A stretch of DNA of 15,033 nt from an uncultured Collinsella sp. (GCA_900544465.1 UQVT01000028.1:1-15033); one strand, 5' to 3'; counted from the stretch's first letter, positions 1 through 6,556 are shown. Program-made: numbers and translations. Notes: generated by a model not told the origin, from the letters alone.

Positions 1-404
1 CCCGAGAGAATGGTGTCAGCGCCGTAGTTCTCGTAGAACGGCGAGAAGATGACGACCTTGTCGCCGGGGTTCGTGACCGTCATCATGGCGGCCATCATGG
101 CCTCGGTGGAGCCGCAAGTGACTACGATATTCTCGTTGGGGTTCACCGGCATGCCCATAAAGTGCTCCTGTTTGGCGGCGAGCGCCTCGCGCATGGCCTG
201 GGAGCCCCAGGTGATGGAGTACTGGTGGTAAAGCGGCTTGGGGTCGGTGGCGATGGTGCCCAGACTATTGAGCAGCTGCGCCGGGGGATCGAAGTCGGGG
301 AAGCCCTGCGACAGGTTGACGGCGCCATACTTGTTGGAGATGCGCGTCATACGGCGGATGATCGAATCGGTAAACGTTGCCGTGCGGTTGGAGAGTTCTT
401 TCAT
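1..404 (-). CDS. PLP-dependent class I/II aminotransferase, N-terminal part (runs off window)
   Basis: The 134 visible residues read as the start of a fold-type I aminotransferase. NLSQGFPDFD at residues 30-39 is typical of the kynurenine/methionine/aspartate aminotransferase group. The segment around residues 95-127 (VTCGSTEAMMAAMM, then PGDKVVIFSPFYENY) is the cofactor-binding stretch that follows in these enzymes. The enzyme should move an amino group from an amino acid to a 2-oxoacid in the cytoplasm; the substrate cannot be told from this part. The start is the ATG at 402-404, preceded by a GAAAGGA ribosome site at 410-416. The PLP lysine and the C-terminal half lie outside the window. 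It is transcribed away from the tRNA operon. Family is clear; exact specificity is not. Confidence 0.88.
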   Translation of the reverse strand, partial: MKELSNRTATFTDSIIRRMTRISNKYGAVNLSQGFPDFDPPAQLLNSLGTIATDPKPLYHQYSITWGSQAMREALAAKQEHFMGMPVNPNENIVVTCGSTEAMMAAMMTVTNPGDKVVIFSPFYENYGADTILS

Positions 405-514
405 GCCGGTCCTTTCGAGCATTTGCAGTGGGGCAAGTTTACTCCTATGAAACCGGTGGGATTTGCTCGAAATGGATCCGAAAAACTCTTTTCAAAATTC
501 TTGAAAATTGGGGC

Positions 515-543
515 TTGCATCGCGTGGCGTTCCTTGCAATAAT
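515..543 (+). promoter_or_regulatory. Candidate promoter of the tRNA-His/tRNA-Lys operon
   Basis: A -10-like AATAAT (538-543) is preceded by a 17-base spacer and a TTGCAT at 515-520. Transcription would begin near 550, about 20 bases before tRNA-His. The -10 is five of six to consensus and the -35 is weaker. Placement directly ahead of a tRNA operon makes it plausible. Confidence 0.5.
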
Positions 544-570
544 AGTCGAGCGCGAAGCGCACAGGACACG

Positions 571-647
571 GTGGGTGTAGCTCAGTTGGCTAGAGCGACG
601 GGTTGTGGTCCCGTAGGTCGAGGGTTCGAGTCCCTTTACCCACCCCA
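571..647 (+). tRNA. tRNA-His (GTG)
   Basis: A full cloverleaf can be folded. The acceptor GTGGGTG pairs with TACCCAC, the D stem is GCTC/GAGC, and the anticodon stem ACGGG/CCCGT holds loop TTGTGGT with anticodon GTG at 605-607. The T stem is GAGGG/CCCTT and the 3' CCA is encoded at 645-647. The base before the acceptor (G at 570) can pair with discriminator C at 644, which is the G-1:C73 pair specific to tRNA-His. It is the first gene of a two-tRNA operon. Confidence 0.96.
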
Positions 648-669
648 GTTCTTGCTTCGTGTTGATATC

Positions 670-742
670 GGGTCGTTAGCTCAGTTGGTAGAGCAGGGGA
701 CTCTTAATCCCAAGGTCCAGGGTTCGACCCCCTGACGGCCCA
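670..742 (+). tRNA. tRNA-Lys (CTT)
   Basis: The cloverleaf has acceptor GGGTCGT/ACGGCCC, D stem GCTC/GAGC, anticodon loop CTCTTAA with anticodon CTT at 703-705, T stem CAGGG/CCCTG and discriminator A at 742. The bases after the discriminator are CCC, so the CCA end is not encoded and must be added by the nucleotidyltransferase, unlike tRNA-His upstream. The first pair of the anticodon stem is a G-A mismatch. It lies 22 bases after tRNA-His and is followed by a terminator, so the two are probably co-transcribed. Confidence 0.95.
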
Positions 743-831
743 CCCAAAGCATGTTAAAGCGACTGGCTTAGACTGGTCGCTTTTTTTGTTAACCTCACAT
801 GGGGTCGAACCCGTCGGGGTGCGGAGCTGAG
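726..831 (+). repeat. Copy 1 of a ~105-bp repeat: tRNA-Lys 3' end, terminator and inverted T-arm
   Basis: This stretch starts in the T arm of tRNA-Lys and runs through its terminator to AGCTGAG at 825-831. It recurs at 904-1007, 178 bases downstream. The first 24 bases are identical in the two copies, and the rest differs mainly in short patches. Within it, GGGGTCGAACCC at 801-812 is the exact reverse complement of the tRNA-Lys T-arm stretch at 720-731. Confidence 0.85.
756..787 (+). terminator. Rho-independent terminator of the tRNA operon
   Basis: Stem AAAGCGAC (756-763) pairs with GTCGCTTT (776-783) around a 12-base loop, and a run of seven T follows from 781. It sits 14 bases after tRNA-Lys. 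Confidence 0.85.
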
Positions 832-903
832 GAAATGCGTAAGCATTTGCCAGCGCAGCGCGCAAGGCGCGAAGCGCCGCAGCGACCGCCTGCGCAGCAG
901 GCT

Positions 904-1007
904 GACCCCCTGACGGCCCACCCAAAGATTGTTAAAGCGACTGGCTCAGGCTGGTCGTTTTTTGTTGACCACGCATGGGGTCGAACCCGAAAGGGCGCGG
1001 AGCTGAG
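904..1007 (+). repeat. Copy 2 of the tRNA-Lys 3'-end/terminator repeat
   Basis: It begins with 24 bases identical to 726-749 (T-stem 3' side, acceptor 3' strand and the CCCAAAG after it). It continues with a near copy of the terminator and of the inverted T-arm GGGGTCGAACCC (977-988). No tRNA 5' half is present, so it cannot make a tRNA. Either a local duplication or the scar of an element that integrated at the tRNA 3' end would give this layout. Confidence 0.82.
934..963 (+). terminator. Second terminator-like hairpin (in repeat copy 2)
   Basis: AAAGCGAC at 934-941 pairs with GTCGTTTT at 954-961, with one G-T wobble, and is followed by a T run ending at 963. It is the repeat counterpart of the tRNA terminator and may act as a back-up stop. 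Confidence 0.55.
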
Positions 1008-1016
1008 TAATCTGCA

Positions 1017-1041
1017 CCGTGATTCCCTTAGGGAAACACGG
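1017..1041. repeat. Perfect hairpin with TTCCC-TTA-GGGAA tip
   Basis: CCGTG (1017-1021) pairs with CACGG (1037-1041), and TTCCC (1023-1027) with GGGAA (1031-1035), around a TTA loop. A single symmetric A-A mismatch separates the two stem blocks. There is no T run, so this is not a typical terminator. Confidence 0.7.
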
Positions 1042-1045
1042 CTAA

Positions 1046-1091
1046 AGCCCCGTAGGCGTGTTCTCCTTAGGGGAATCATGCTTACGGGGCT
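1046..1091. repeat. 46-base hairpin, possible terminator of the minus-strand FAD gene
   Basis: AGCCCCGTA (1046-1054) pairs with TACGGGGCT (1083-1091). Inside it GCGTG pairs with CATGC, and TTCTCC pairs with GGGGAA around a TTA loop with one bulged T. On the minus strand the stem is followed by TTTAGCC, a short T run 92 bases after the FAD gene stop, so it may end that transcript. The tip resembles that of the neighbouring hairpin at 1017-1041, and the inner stem is preceded by GTAG (1052-1055). Confidence 0.55.
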
Positions 1092-1137
1092 CGATGCATG
1101 TTGAGAAGTTGTGATCAAACTCAAAGTGAGAATCGAT

Positions 1138-2664
1138 TTAGTCTGCTCGATAGTGCGAACCTAAGCTTTCGGTTCGCTTACGCATGGCTTTGACCATTTC
1201 CTGTGCTAGTTGAATCTGCGATTGCAGGCGGGCGAGGGCTGCGACTTCGCTGTCCTGGGCTTTCTGTGTGCTCAAGGTCGTTGCCTCTGTCTTCAAGCCC
1301 TCAAGCTCGTGTAGTGCCTCGGATAGGCCCGTCTCGGTGCGGTTGATCATGCAATAGGTGCTCATCGTGTGTTTAAGGCTGCGTGTCAGGTGTTCGGCGT
1401 CTGTTGTGGCAATGCCGTACTGGGGGAGGGTGATATCCGCCTTCAGGGCCGCCTCAGGCTCTTTCTGCGCTGCAAGGGCTGCCGATGCGCCCGCGATGCG
1501 TCCGAATACGATGCCGTTGGCGCTTGACAAGCCACCAATGCGGTCGGCGCCGTGCATGCCGCCTGTCGCCTCGCCGCAAGCGTAGAGGCCCTCAACGCCC
1601 GTGTGCGCGGTCTTATCGATCTTGATGCCTCCGTTAGCGGCGTGGGCATACATCGCAACGCGCATCTCGTCAGTCGGGGCGATGCCGTGCTCGTCTTGCA
1701 GCCAGGTGGCAAAGGTCTGCACAAACTCTGGGACATCCTCGCGGGGGAAGTCGTAGTGGAGTGCCAGGCCTTCGGCACCAGCCTGATCGATGACGAGATC
1801 GATAGCCCGGGAGGCTAAGCGTGACGTGAAGGGACCATATCCAGAGCGTTGCTCGAGCAGGTCGTCTAGCTTGTCATCGGCAATATCTGCCGGCTGGTCG
1901 AACTTGACATAGCGCCAGGTTTTCTCGTTGAAGACCAGGTTGCGCTTGGGCTCGATGAAGCCGGGCATCATTTGCATGAACTCTATATTGGTAAGCGATG
2001 CGCCGTGCGCCAGTGCGATGGCCTGCGAGGAGCTGAGTACATCAGCCGACGTAAGGCTGCGCTCGAACAGGCCGCCTGTGCCACCGGCTGCGATGATCGT
2101 GGCCTTGGCAGCAAAGGGCACGATTCGATCTTCGGTGAGGTCGTAGAGCACGGTTCCGATGATTCTGCCGTTCGTGTCCTCAACAAGGTCGATAAGCTCA
2201 TGGCGGGGGAGCAGGCGAATACCGAGCGACTCGATCCGGGTCGTCAGAGCGTCCTCAAGCGGCTTGCGGGTGAGGCCGCGCCACATGCGCGTCTTGTGGT
2301 CAAAGCAGGGGATAAACTGCTTTTGCTGAGCGCTCTCAGCGCTTTGCGGACGCTGGAGCTCAACGCCCAGGTCTTGCTCGAGCCATTCAATTGCCTGGGG
2401 AATGCCGTGGACAAACGTCTGGACAAGCTCGGGGTCGGCGACGCCGCCACCGACGGTCTGGATGGTGTCGATGAGGTCTTGTTCGTCGTCTTGGTTAACG
2501 GGTCCGATAAGCCCCAGGCCCCAGGTTCCGGGGAAGAAGCTCGATCCACTCATAGTCTTGCCGGCGCTTGCCACAGCGACGGTTGCGCCCGTGCGTGCCG
2601 CTTCGATGGCGGCACAAAGGCCCGCAATGCCAGATCCAATTACCAGTACATCAGTCGATTCCAT
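1138..2664 (-). CDS. FAD-dependent oxidoreductase, fumarate reductase / L-aspartate oxidase family
   Basis: This 508-residue protein opens with the dinucleotide-binding motif GSGIAGL (residues 10-16). It has a second flavin-contact stretch AAGGTGGLF in the middle. Near the C-terminus it has YACGEATGGMHGADRIGG (HGADR from residue 371), the conserved block of SdhA/FrdA/NadB-type flavoproteins. The end, RTESLGSHYRAD, resembles the ESRGxHxRxD tail of SdhA and NadB. These enzymes reduce fumarate or oxidise succinate/aspartate-like substrates with FAD. There is no cytochrome or signal peptide here, and no sdhB, nadA or nadC next to it, so the partner and substrate are open. The start is the ATG at 2662-2664 with GAAAGGA upstream; an in-frame extension to 2721 lacks a ribosome site. 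It is monocistronic in this window. Confidence 0.85.
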   Translation of the reverse strand: MESTDVLVIGSGIAGLCAAIEAARTGATVAVASAGKTMSGSSFFPGTWGLGLIGPVNQDDEQDLIDTIQTVGGGVADPELVQTFVHGIPQAIEWLEQDLGVELQRPQSAESAQQKQFIPCFDHKTRMWRGLTRKPLEDALTTRIESLGIRLLPRHELIDLVEDTNGRIIGTVLYDLTEDRIVPFAAKATIIAAGGTGGLFERSLTSADVLSSSQAIALAHGASLTNIEFMQMMPGFIEPKRNLVFNEKTWRYVKFDQPADIADDKLDDLLEQRSGYGPFTSRLASRAIDLVIDQAGAEGLALHYDFPREDVPEFVQTFATWLQDEHGIAPTDEMRVAMYAHAANGGIKIDKTAHTGVEGLYACGEATGGMHGADRIGGLSSANGIVFGRIAGASAALAAQKEPEAALKADITLPQYGIATTDAEHLTRSLKHTMSTYCMINRTETGLSEALHELEGLKTEATTLSTQKAQDSEVAALARLQSQIQLAQEMVKAMRKRTESLGSHYRAD

Positions 2665-2802
2665 CGGATTCCTTTCTCGTCCGGCGCATTGTCGCACGGG
2701 TGATCGGCAATGGGGCCGCAAAGACTCGGCAAATCGGTAAAGGGCAAATATGGCAGGTGGGCGTCAGGTGGACTCGGCCACTTCGGTCGGCCCATTTGAT
2801 AA

Positions 2803-2867
2803 GTTGCGGTGGAATACGGACTGTTTTGGCCTGTATGGATGCAATTCAGTCCGTATTTCACCGCAAC
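2803..2867. repeat. Near-perfect 21-bp inverted repeat with 23-base loop
   Basis: The left arm (2803-2823, starting GTTGCGGTGG) is the reverse complement of the right arm (2847-2867, ending TTTCACCGCAAC) at 20 of 21 positions. The loop is 2824-2846. Neither arm ends in a T run, so it is not a standard terminator. It lies about 140 bases upstream of the FAD gene start. It could be an operator, an RNA structure or a small palindromic element. Confidence 0.85.
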
Positions 2868-2913
2868 TGATACATCGGACCCTTTAATAAGAGTAACCAA
2901 TTTGAGACGGGGC

Positions 2914-2950
2914 AAACAAAAAGAGCCGCTACCCGGGTGGGTAGCGGCTC
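2914..2950 (-). terminator. Rho-independent terminator of the scaffold/GGGtGRT operon
   Basis: GAGCCGCTACCC (2923-2934) pairs perfectly with GGGTAGCGGCTC (2939-2950) around a four-base loop. On the minus strand it is followed by TTTTTGTTTG. It starts 35 bases after the GGGtGRT stop codon. Confidence 0.93.
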
Positions 2951-2985
2951 CAAAGCTCAACTATATGAGCATCGCGCGGGCGCGA

Positions 2986-3990
2986 TTAGGCCTTGAGGGC
3001 CTCCTCGACGGCGACAGCGCAGGCGACGGTGGCACCGACCATGGGGTTGTTGCCCATGCCGATGAGACCCATCATGTCGACGTGCGCAGGCACGGAGGAA
3101 GAACCGGCGAACTGGGCGTCGGAGTGCATGCGGCCCATGGTGTCGGTCATGCCGTAAGAGGCAGGGCCGGCGCCCATGTTGTCCGGGTGCAGGGTACGGC
3201 CAGTGCCGCCACCGGAAGCGACGGAGAAGTACTTCTTGCCAGCCTCGATGCGCTCCTTCTTGTAGGTGCCTGCGACGGGGTGCTGGAAGCGCGTGGGGTT
3301 GGTGGAGTTACCGGTGATCGAGATGTCGACGTTCTCGTGCCACATGATGGCAACGCCCTCGCGGACGTCGTCGGAACCGTAGCAGTTAACGGCAGCGCGG
3401 GGACCATCGGAGTAGGGGATGGTCTCGACGACCTTGAGCTCGCCCGTGTAGTAGTCGAATTGGGTCTTCACGTAGGTGAAGCCGTTGATGCGGGCGATGA
3501 TCTGAGCAGCGTCCTTGCCCAGACCGTTGAGGATAACGCGCAGCGGCTTCTTGCGAGCCTTGTTGGCGTTCAGAGCCAGGCCGATAGCACCCTCAGCGGC
3601 AGCGAAGGACTCGTGGCCGGCCAGGAAGGCGAAGCACTCGGTGTCGTCGGAGAGCAGCATAGCGCCCAGGTTGCCGTGGCCCAGACCGACCTTGCGGTCC
3701 TCGGCGACGGAGCCGGGAACGGTGAAGGCCTGGATGCCCTCGCCGATGATGGCAGCAGCCTCAGAAGCGGACTTGGCGCCACGCTTGACAGCGAGAGCGC
3801 AGCCGAGGGTGTAGGCCCACTCGGCGTTCTGGAAGGCGATGGACTGGGTGTTGTTGACGATCTCACGCGGGTTGAAGCCCTTGTCGGTGCAGATCTGCAG
3901 AGCTTCCTCGAGGGAGGCGATGCCGTTGTCGGCGAGGCACTTGTTGATCTTGTCAGCGCGGCGCTCGTAACCTTCGAACGTAACAGTCAT
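2986..3990 (-). CDS. GGGtGRT protein (function unknown)
   Basis: This 334-residue protein carries GGGTGRT at residues 260-266, the motif that names the GGGtGRT family. It sits in a glycine-rich C-terminal third that continues LHPDNMGAGPASYGMTDTMGRMHSDAQFAGSSS as short conserved blocks. Another glycine-rich stretch, GLGHGNLGAM, lies near residues 102-111. No signal peptide or membrane segment is seen, so it is probably cytoplasmic. Cysteines at about 18, 34, 64, 119, 203 and 324 are scattered rather than in a classic cluster motif. It follows the NifU-like scaffold gene by 18 bases with its own GGGAGG ribosome site, so the two are one operon. The family often travels with such scaffolds in anaerobes, but no biochemical role is known to me. 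Family assignment is confident; function is not. Confidence 0.88.
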   Translation of the reverse strand: MTVTFEGYERRADKINKCLADNGIASLEEALQICTDKGFNPREIVNNTQSIAFQNAEWAYTLGCALAVKRGAKSASEAAAIIGEGIQAFTVPGSVAEDRKVGLGHGNLGAMLLSDDTECFAFLAGHESFAAAEGAIGLALNANKARKKPLRVILNGLGKDAAQIIARINGFTYVKTQFDYYTGELKVVETIPYSDGPRAAVNCYGSDDVREGVAIMWHENVDISITGNSTNPTRFQHPVAGTYKKERIEAGKKYFSVASGGGTGRTLHPDNMGAGPASYGMTDTMGRMHSDAQFAGSSSVPAHVDMMGLIGMGNNPMVGATVACAVAVEEALKA

Positions 3991-4008
3991 AGTTATTTCC
4001 CTCCCTTT

Positions 4009-4743
4009 CTACTCGTGAACCGGGAACACGCTGGCGACGGAGTGAGTCTCCTCGTCGGTGCGCGGGTCGATGTACTTGGCAGCGTTCTCCCACTGACCAT
4101 AGTGGCCCATAGCGCCAGCGATGGCCTCCTCGGGGGTCTTGCCGGCCTTGACGGCGTCGGTGAACTTGCCGAGGTTCAGGAACTCGAATGCGATGATCTC
4201 GTTCTTGTCGTTGAGAGCCATGCGGGTGACGTAGCCCTGAGCGAGCTCGAGGTAACGAGCGCCCTTGGCCTTGGTGCCGAACATGGTGCCGACCTGAGAG
4301 CGAAGGCCCTTGCCGAGGTCGTCGAGGGAAGCGCCCACGGGCAGGCCGCCCTCGGAGAACGCGGTCTGGCTGCGGCCGTAAACGATCTGCAGGAAGATCT
4401 CGCGCATAGCAACGTTGATGGCGTCGCAGACGAGGTCGGTGTTGAGGGCCTCGAGGATGGTCTTACCGGGAAGGATCTCGGAAGCCATGGCGGCAGAGTG
4501 GGTCATGCCCGAGCAGCCGATGGTCTCAACGAGGGCCTCCTCGATGAGACCGTCCTTGACGTTCAGCGTGAGCTTGCAGGCGCCCTGCTGAGGTGCGCAC
4601 CAACCCACACCGTGCGTAAGACCGGAGATGTCGGAAATCTCCTTAGCCTGGACCCACTTGCCCTCCTCGGGGATGGGTGCGGGGCCGTGGTATGCACCCT
4701 TGGCAACGGGGCACATGTTCTCCACTTCCTGTGAGTACTGCAT
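4009..4743 (-). CDS. NifU/IscU-like iron-sulfur cluster scaffold protein, partner of GGGtGRT
   Basis: The 244-residue product has an IscU-like core. WCAPQQGACKLTLNV (C49, C56) matches the region of the first IscU cysteine, and ETIGCSGMTHSAAMAS (C77) matches the GCGSAIASSS block. LVCDAI (C106) could supply the third ligand. The order and spacing fit a scaffold on which an iron-sulfur cluster is assembled or carried. It differs from housekeeping IscU (about 130 residues) by an N-terminal stretch with another cysteine (C11, in MCPVAKG) and about 100 extra C-terminal residues. The start is the ATG at 4741-4743 with AGAGGAG just upstream; the in-frame extension to 4827 has no ribosome site. It heads the operon with the GGGtGRT gene. 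Scaffold fold is likely; its client is unknown. Confidence 0.86.
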   Translation of the reverse strand: MQYSQEVENMCPVAKGAYHGPAPIPEEGKWVQAKEISDISGLTHGVGWCAPQQGACKLTLNVKDGLIEEALVETIGCSGMTHSAAMASEILPGKTILEALNTDLVCDAINVAMREIFLQIVYGRSQTAFSEGGLPVGASLDDLGKGLRSQVGTMFGTKAKGARYLELAQGYVTRMALNDKNEIIAFEFLNLGKFTDAVKAGKTPEEAIAGAMGHYGQWENAAKYIDPRTDEETHSVASVFPVHE

Positions 4744-5146
4744 GCCTCTCCTCTCTATCGTGTTGGCGTCCCGTCTGGGGGTCGTGGCTGGCGATTGCCG
4801 GGCGACCCTTCGAAAGGGACATGACATGCAGCCCCTATAATACCGCGAAATGCACGGAATATTCGGCGAACGGCTCAGTTTTCGTAGCGAGAAGTCCGGA
4901 AGTTTTAATTGAAACGGTTTAACTCTATGTTCTGTGGTCGTGAACTTCCGTAGAGGGGGTCCGTCTTGGGCAAGCTTTTGGTCGGCTCTTGTAAGTGTTG
5001 CAGGGGTTGACCTGTTGCAACGGTGCCGTTCGCCGCCTGTTTACTGCCTTTGGCCGCGCGAGTGTATTGTTTTGCGTGAATGTTTTGATGGCACGCTTCA
5101 ATCGTGCTGTATTGGATGGCAAGCAGATCCCGGCGAAGGGAGCGCC
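4744..5146. other. 403-bp divergent intergenic region
   Basis: It separates the minus-strand scaffold operon from the plus-strand transposase. The AT-rich patch near 4834-4843 contains TATTAT read on the minus strand and could be the -10 of the scaffold operon, but I see no good -35. An inverted repeat GTTGCA/TGCAAC lies near 5000-5020. A candidate promoter for the transposase is listed separately. No credible gene is seen. Confidence 0.5.
5085..5113 (+). promoter_or_regulatory. Weak candidate promoter of the Y1 transposase
   Basis: TTGATG (5085-5090), a 17-base spacer and TGTATT (5108-5113) give a modest sigma-70 match 34 bases before the start codon. The spacer itself contains GCACG and CGTGC as a small inverted repeat. 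Confidence 0.3.
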
Positions 5147-5959
5147 ATGCAGCGCGTTTGGAGAACGGTTACCGGCTTTTACCATGTCTGTGCCCGCGGT
5201 ACGGGCAAGCAGCTCATCTTTGAGGGCGATGAGGACCGGTGGGAGTTTTTGGAGCTGATGCGCGAGTGCTGCCGCGAGGAGGGTGTGACGGTTATCGCCT
5301 GGTGCCTTATGGGCAATCACGTGCATTTGGTGCTTGCAGATTACGAGGACAGGATGAGCGCTGCGATGCACCGGCTGCTCTTGACGTACGCGCGGCGGTT
5401 CAATAAACACACGGGGCGCACGGGCCATCTGTTCCAGAACCGTTTTGACCGGCGCTCGCTCGATACCGACTGGCAGGTGATGGAGGCTATTCGTTCCGTA
5501 CACGCCGATCCGCAGGAGGCGGGCGTTAGCCTAATCGAGCGTTATCCCTGGAGCAGCTTTGCGGAACATCTGCGCGCTTACGACAGTGATGCGGCAGATG
5601 CCACGAGGGGATTTTGCGATCCTTCTTGCGTGCTTGAGCTTTTTGGTTCTGCCGAGGCCTTTGCTGCCTATTCGCTTTCGACGCCCGACGGTAGCGAGCC
5701 GGCGCTGTGCGATATGAAAGAGACAGAGTGGGAACGCCACGCCTTTGCCGACAAGATGGCGAAGAGCCTCGGGGTTCCGCTCAATGGGGTTAAAACTGCA
5801 CCGCCGGCGCAGCGTGATACCGTTATTGTTGGATTGCACGATGCCGGTTTCACGGTGCGCCAGATTGAGCGCTATACCGGGATTGGCAAAAGTAGCGTCT
5901 CTCGTATCGTGCGCGCCCGCGCGCGAACGGCGATGAGGGCTGGCGGAAACGTGATGTAG
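5147..5959 (+). CDS. Y1 (HUH) transposase, REP-associated type, with C-terminal helix-turn-helix
   Basis: This 270-residue protein has the HUH motif HVH at residues 58-60 inside WCLMGNHVHLVL. The likely catalytic tyrosine is Y81 in LLTYARRFN, followed by GHLFQNRF near residue 93. These are hallmarks of Y1 transposases, which cut and join single-stranded DNA hairpins. It is longer than IS200/IS605 TnpA (about 150 residues) and there is no tnpB beside it, so it fits the chromosomal REP-associated class better. The C-terminal part (about 221-258, DAGFTVRQIERYTGIGKSSVSRIV) reads as a helix-turn-helix. The start at 5147 has GAAGGGAG just upstream; the open frame begins earlier but without a ribosome site. 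All key residues are present, so it may be active. Confidence 0.88.
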   Translation: MQRVWRTVTGFYHVCARGTGKQLIFEGDEDRWEFLELMRECCREEGVTVIAWCLMGNHVHLVLADYEDRMSAAMHRLLLTYARRFNKHTGRTGHLFQNRFDRRSLDTDWQVMEAIRSVHADPQEAGVSLIERYPWSSFAEHLRAYDSDAADATRGFCDPSCVLELFGSAEAFAAYSLSTPDGSEPALCDMKETEWERHAFADKMAKSLGVPLNGVKTAPPAQRDTVIVGLHDAGFTVRQIERYTGIGKSSVSRIVRARARTAMRAGGNVM

Positions 5960-6306
5960 GGTCGCCTGTTCACCGCAGCTGGGGTCGTCCATACGCCGCA
6001 ACCAGCGTTTAAAAGCTTGGTACGGTAACTGCACTTCTTAATATGCATAGAACAATCGCCATCTTGCATAAAATAACGGCTCAGTCCGGATTTGCCCGTG
6101 CCTACCCCCGTCTGCGCCGTGCAATAAACCGAGTTTTCAGCATCGTGGTGCTGTCGGCACCGCCGCAATCTTGCAACATACGGGTCCCGAAGCTATTGAT
6201 TCTCGCCGTTGCGCCCCCGAAGCACGTGCCTGCGTCCCGTCAGACCGCGATGCTTGTTCTAAAACACAATATATATGCGCCTAAAGACGTTGATTAACGC
6301 TTTCGA

Positions 6307-6318
6307 TGTGTATACACA
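6307..6318. promoter_or_regulatory. 12-bp perfect palindrome TGTGTATACACA
   Basis: The sequence equals its own reverse complement and looks like a dimer binding site. An AT-rich stretch (ATATATATG near 6270) lies just upstream. No gene is obviously controlled by it. Confidence 0.35.
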
Positions 6319-6378
6319 CAGCTTGGCGTGCTGAATACTCGCAAAAATGCACGCCGCTCCCTATGGGACCCGTCTGCG

Positions 6379-6409
6379 GTAGGCGCGAAGCGAGTCGGAG
6401 CTTCGCAGA
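6379..6409. repeat. GTAG-preceded hairpin downstream of the transposase
   Basis: GTAG (6379-6382) is followed by GCGAAGC (6385-6391), an eight-base loop and GCTTCGC (6400-6406). An alternative outer stem TCTGCG/CGCAGA (6373-6378 and 6404-6409) competes with it. A GTAG next to an imperfect hairpin is the layout of REP elements handled by REP-associated Y1 transposases. Confidence 0.4.
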
Positions 6410-6556
6410 ACGGGGCTTGGCGCATTGCTTGGCGGGCCCGGGGCCCTGCCGCAGGCCTTTGGTGCTGTGGAAAACGCCCGTGTTCGCGTCTGACTGTGAG
6501 GCAAATGTCAGACGGGGCGCCGGACGCGCGGACTTTGTGCATCTGTGCTCATTAGG

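Larger units (their letters stand above)
743..1137. other. 395-bp gene-free stretch between tRNA-Lys and the FAD oxidoreductase
   Basis: No credible gene is seen. It holds the two repeat copies with their terminators. The spacer between them (832-903) is rich in short inverted repeats, such as AATGCGTAAGCATT and GCCTGCGCAGCAGGC. Two longer hairpins follow at 1017-1041 and 1046-1091. Confidence 0.7.
2665..2985. other. 321-bp intergenic region with inverted repeat and terminator
   Basis: This gap lies upstream of the FAD gene and downstream of the GGGtGRT gene, both on the minus strand. It holds the terminator at 2914-2950 and the long inverted repeat at 2803-2867. I see no convincing -35/-10 pair for the FAD gene, although its promoter must lie here unless it is reached by read-through. 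Confidence 0.6.
5960..6556. other. ~600-bp gene-free region after the transposase
   Basis: No frame here has a ribosome site and protein-like composition together. It contains the palindrome at 6307-6318, a GTAG-preceded hairpin at 6379-6409, and an inverted repeat CGTCTGAC/GTCAGACG (6487-6494 and 6507-6514). I see no good terminator directly after the transposase. The right end is the suf terminator. The stretch could be a decayed element or hold a small RNA. Confidence 0.5.

Noticed and set aside
904..927. Second tRNA-Lys
   Set aside because: Only the 3' end is repeated. No D arm, anticodon arm or 5' acceptor strand exists upstream.
1972..2703. 243-codon open frame on the plus strand
   Set aside because: It is antisense to the FAD oxidoreductase, whose flavin motifs are clear.
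2809..4734. 641-codon open frame on the plus strand
   Set aside because: It runs antisense across the GGGtGRT and scaffold genes, has no ribosome site, and its Val/Gly/Asp/Leu-rich product is the usual mirror of GC-rich coding DNA.
4934..5146. 71-residue N-terminal extension of the transposase
   Set aside because: The Y1 domain begins right after the ATG at 5147, which has a good ribosome site. The extension has none and would contain the candidate promoter.
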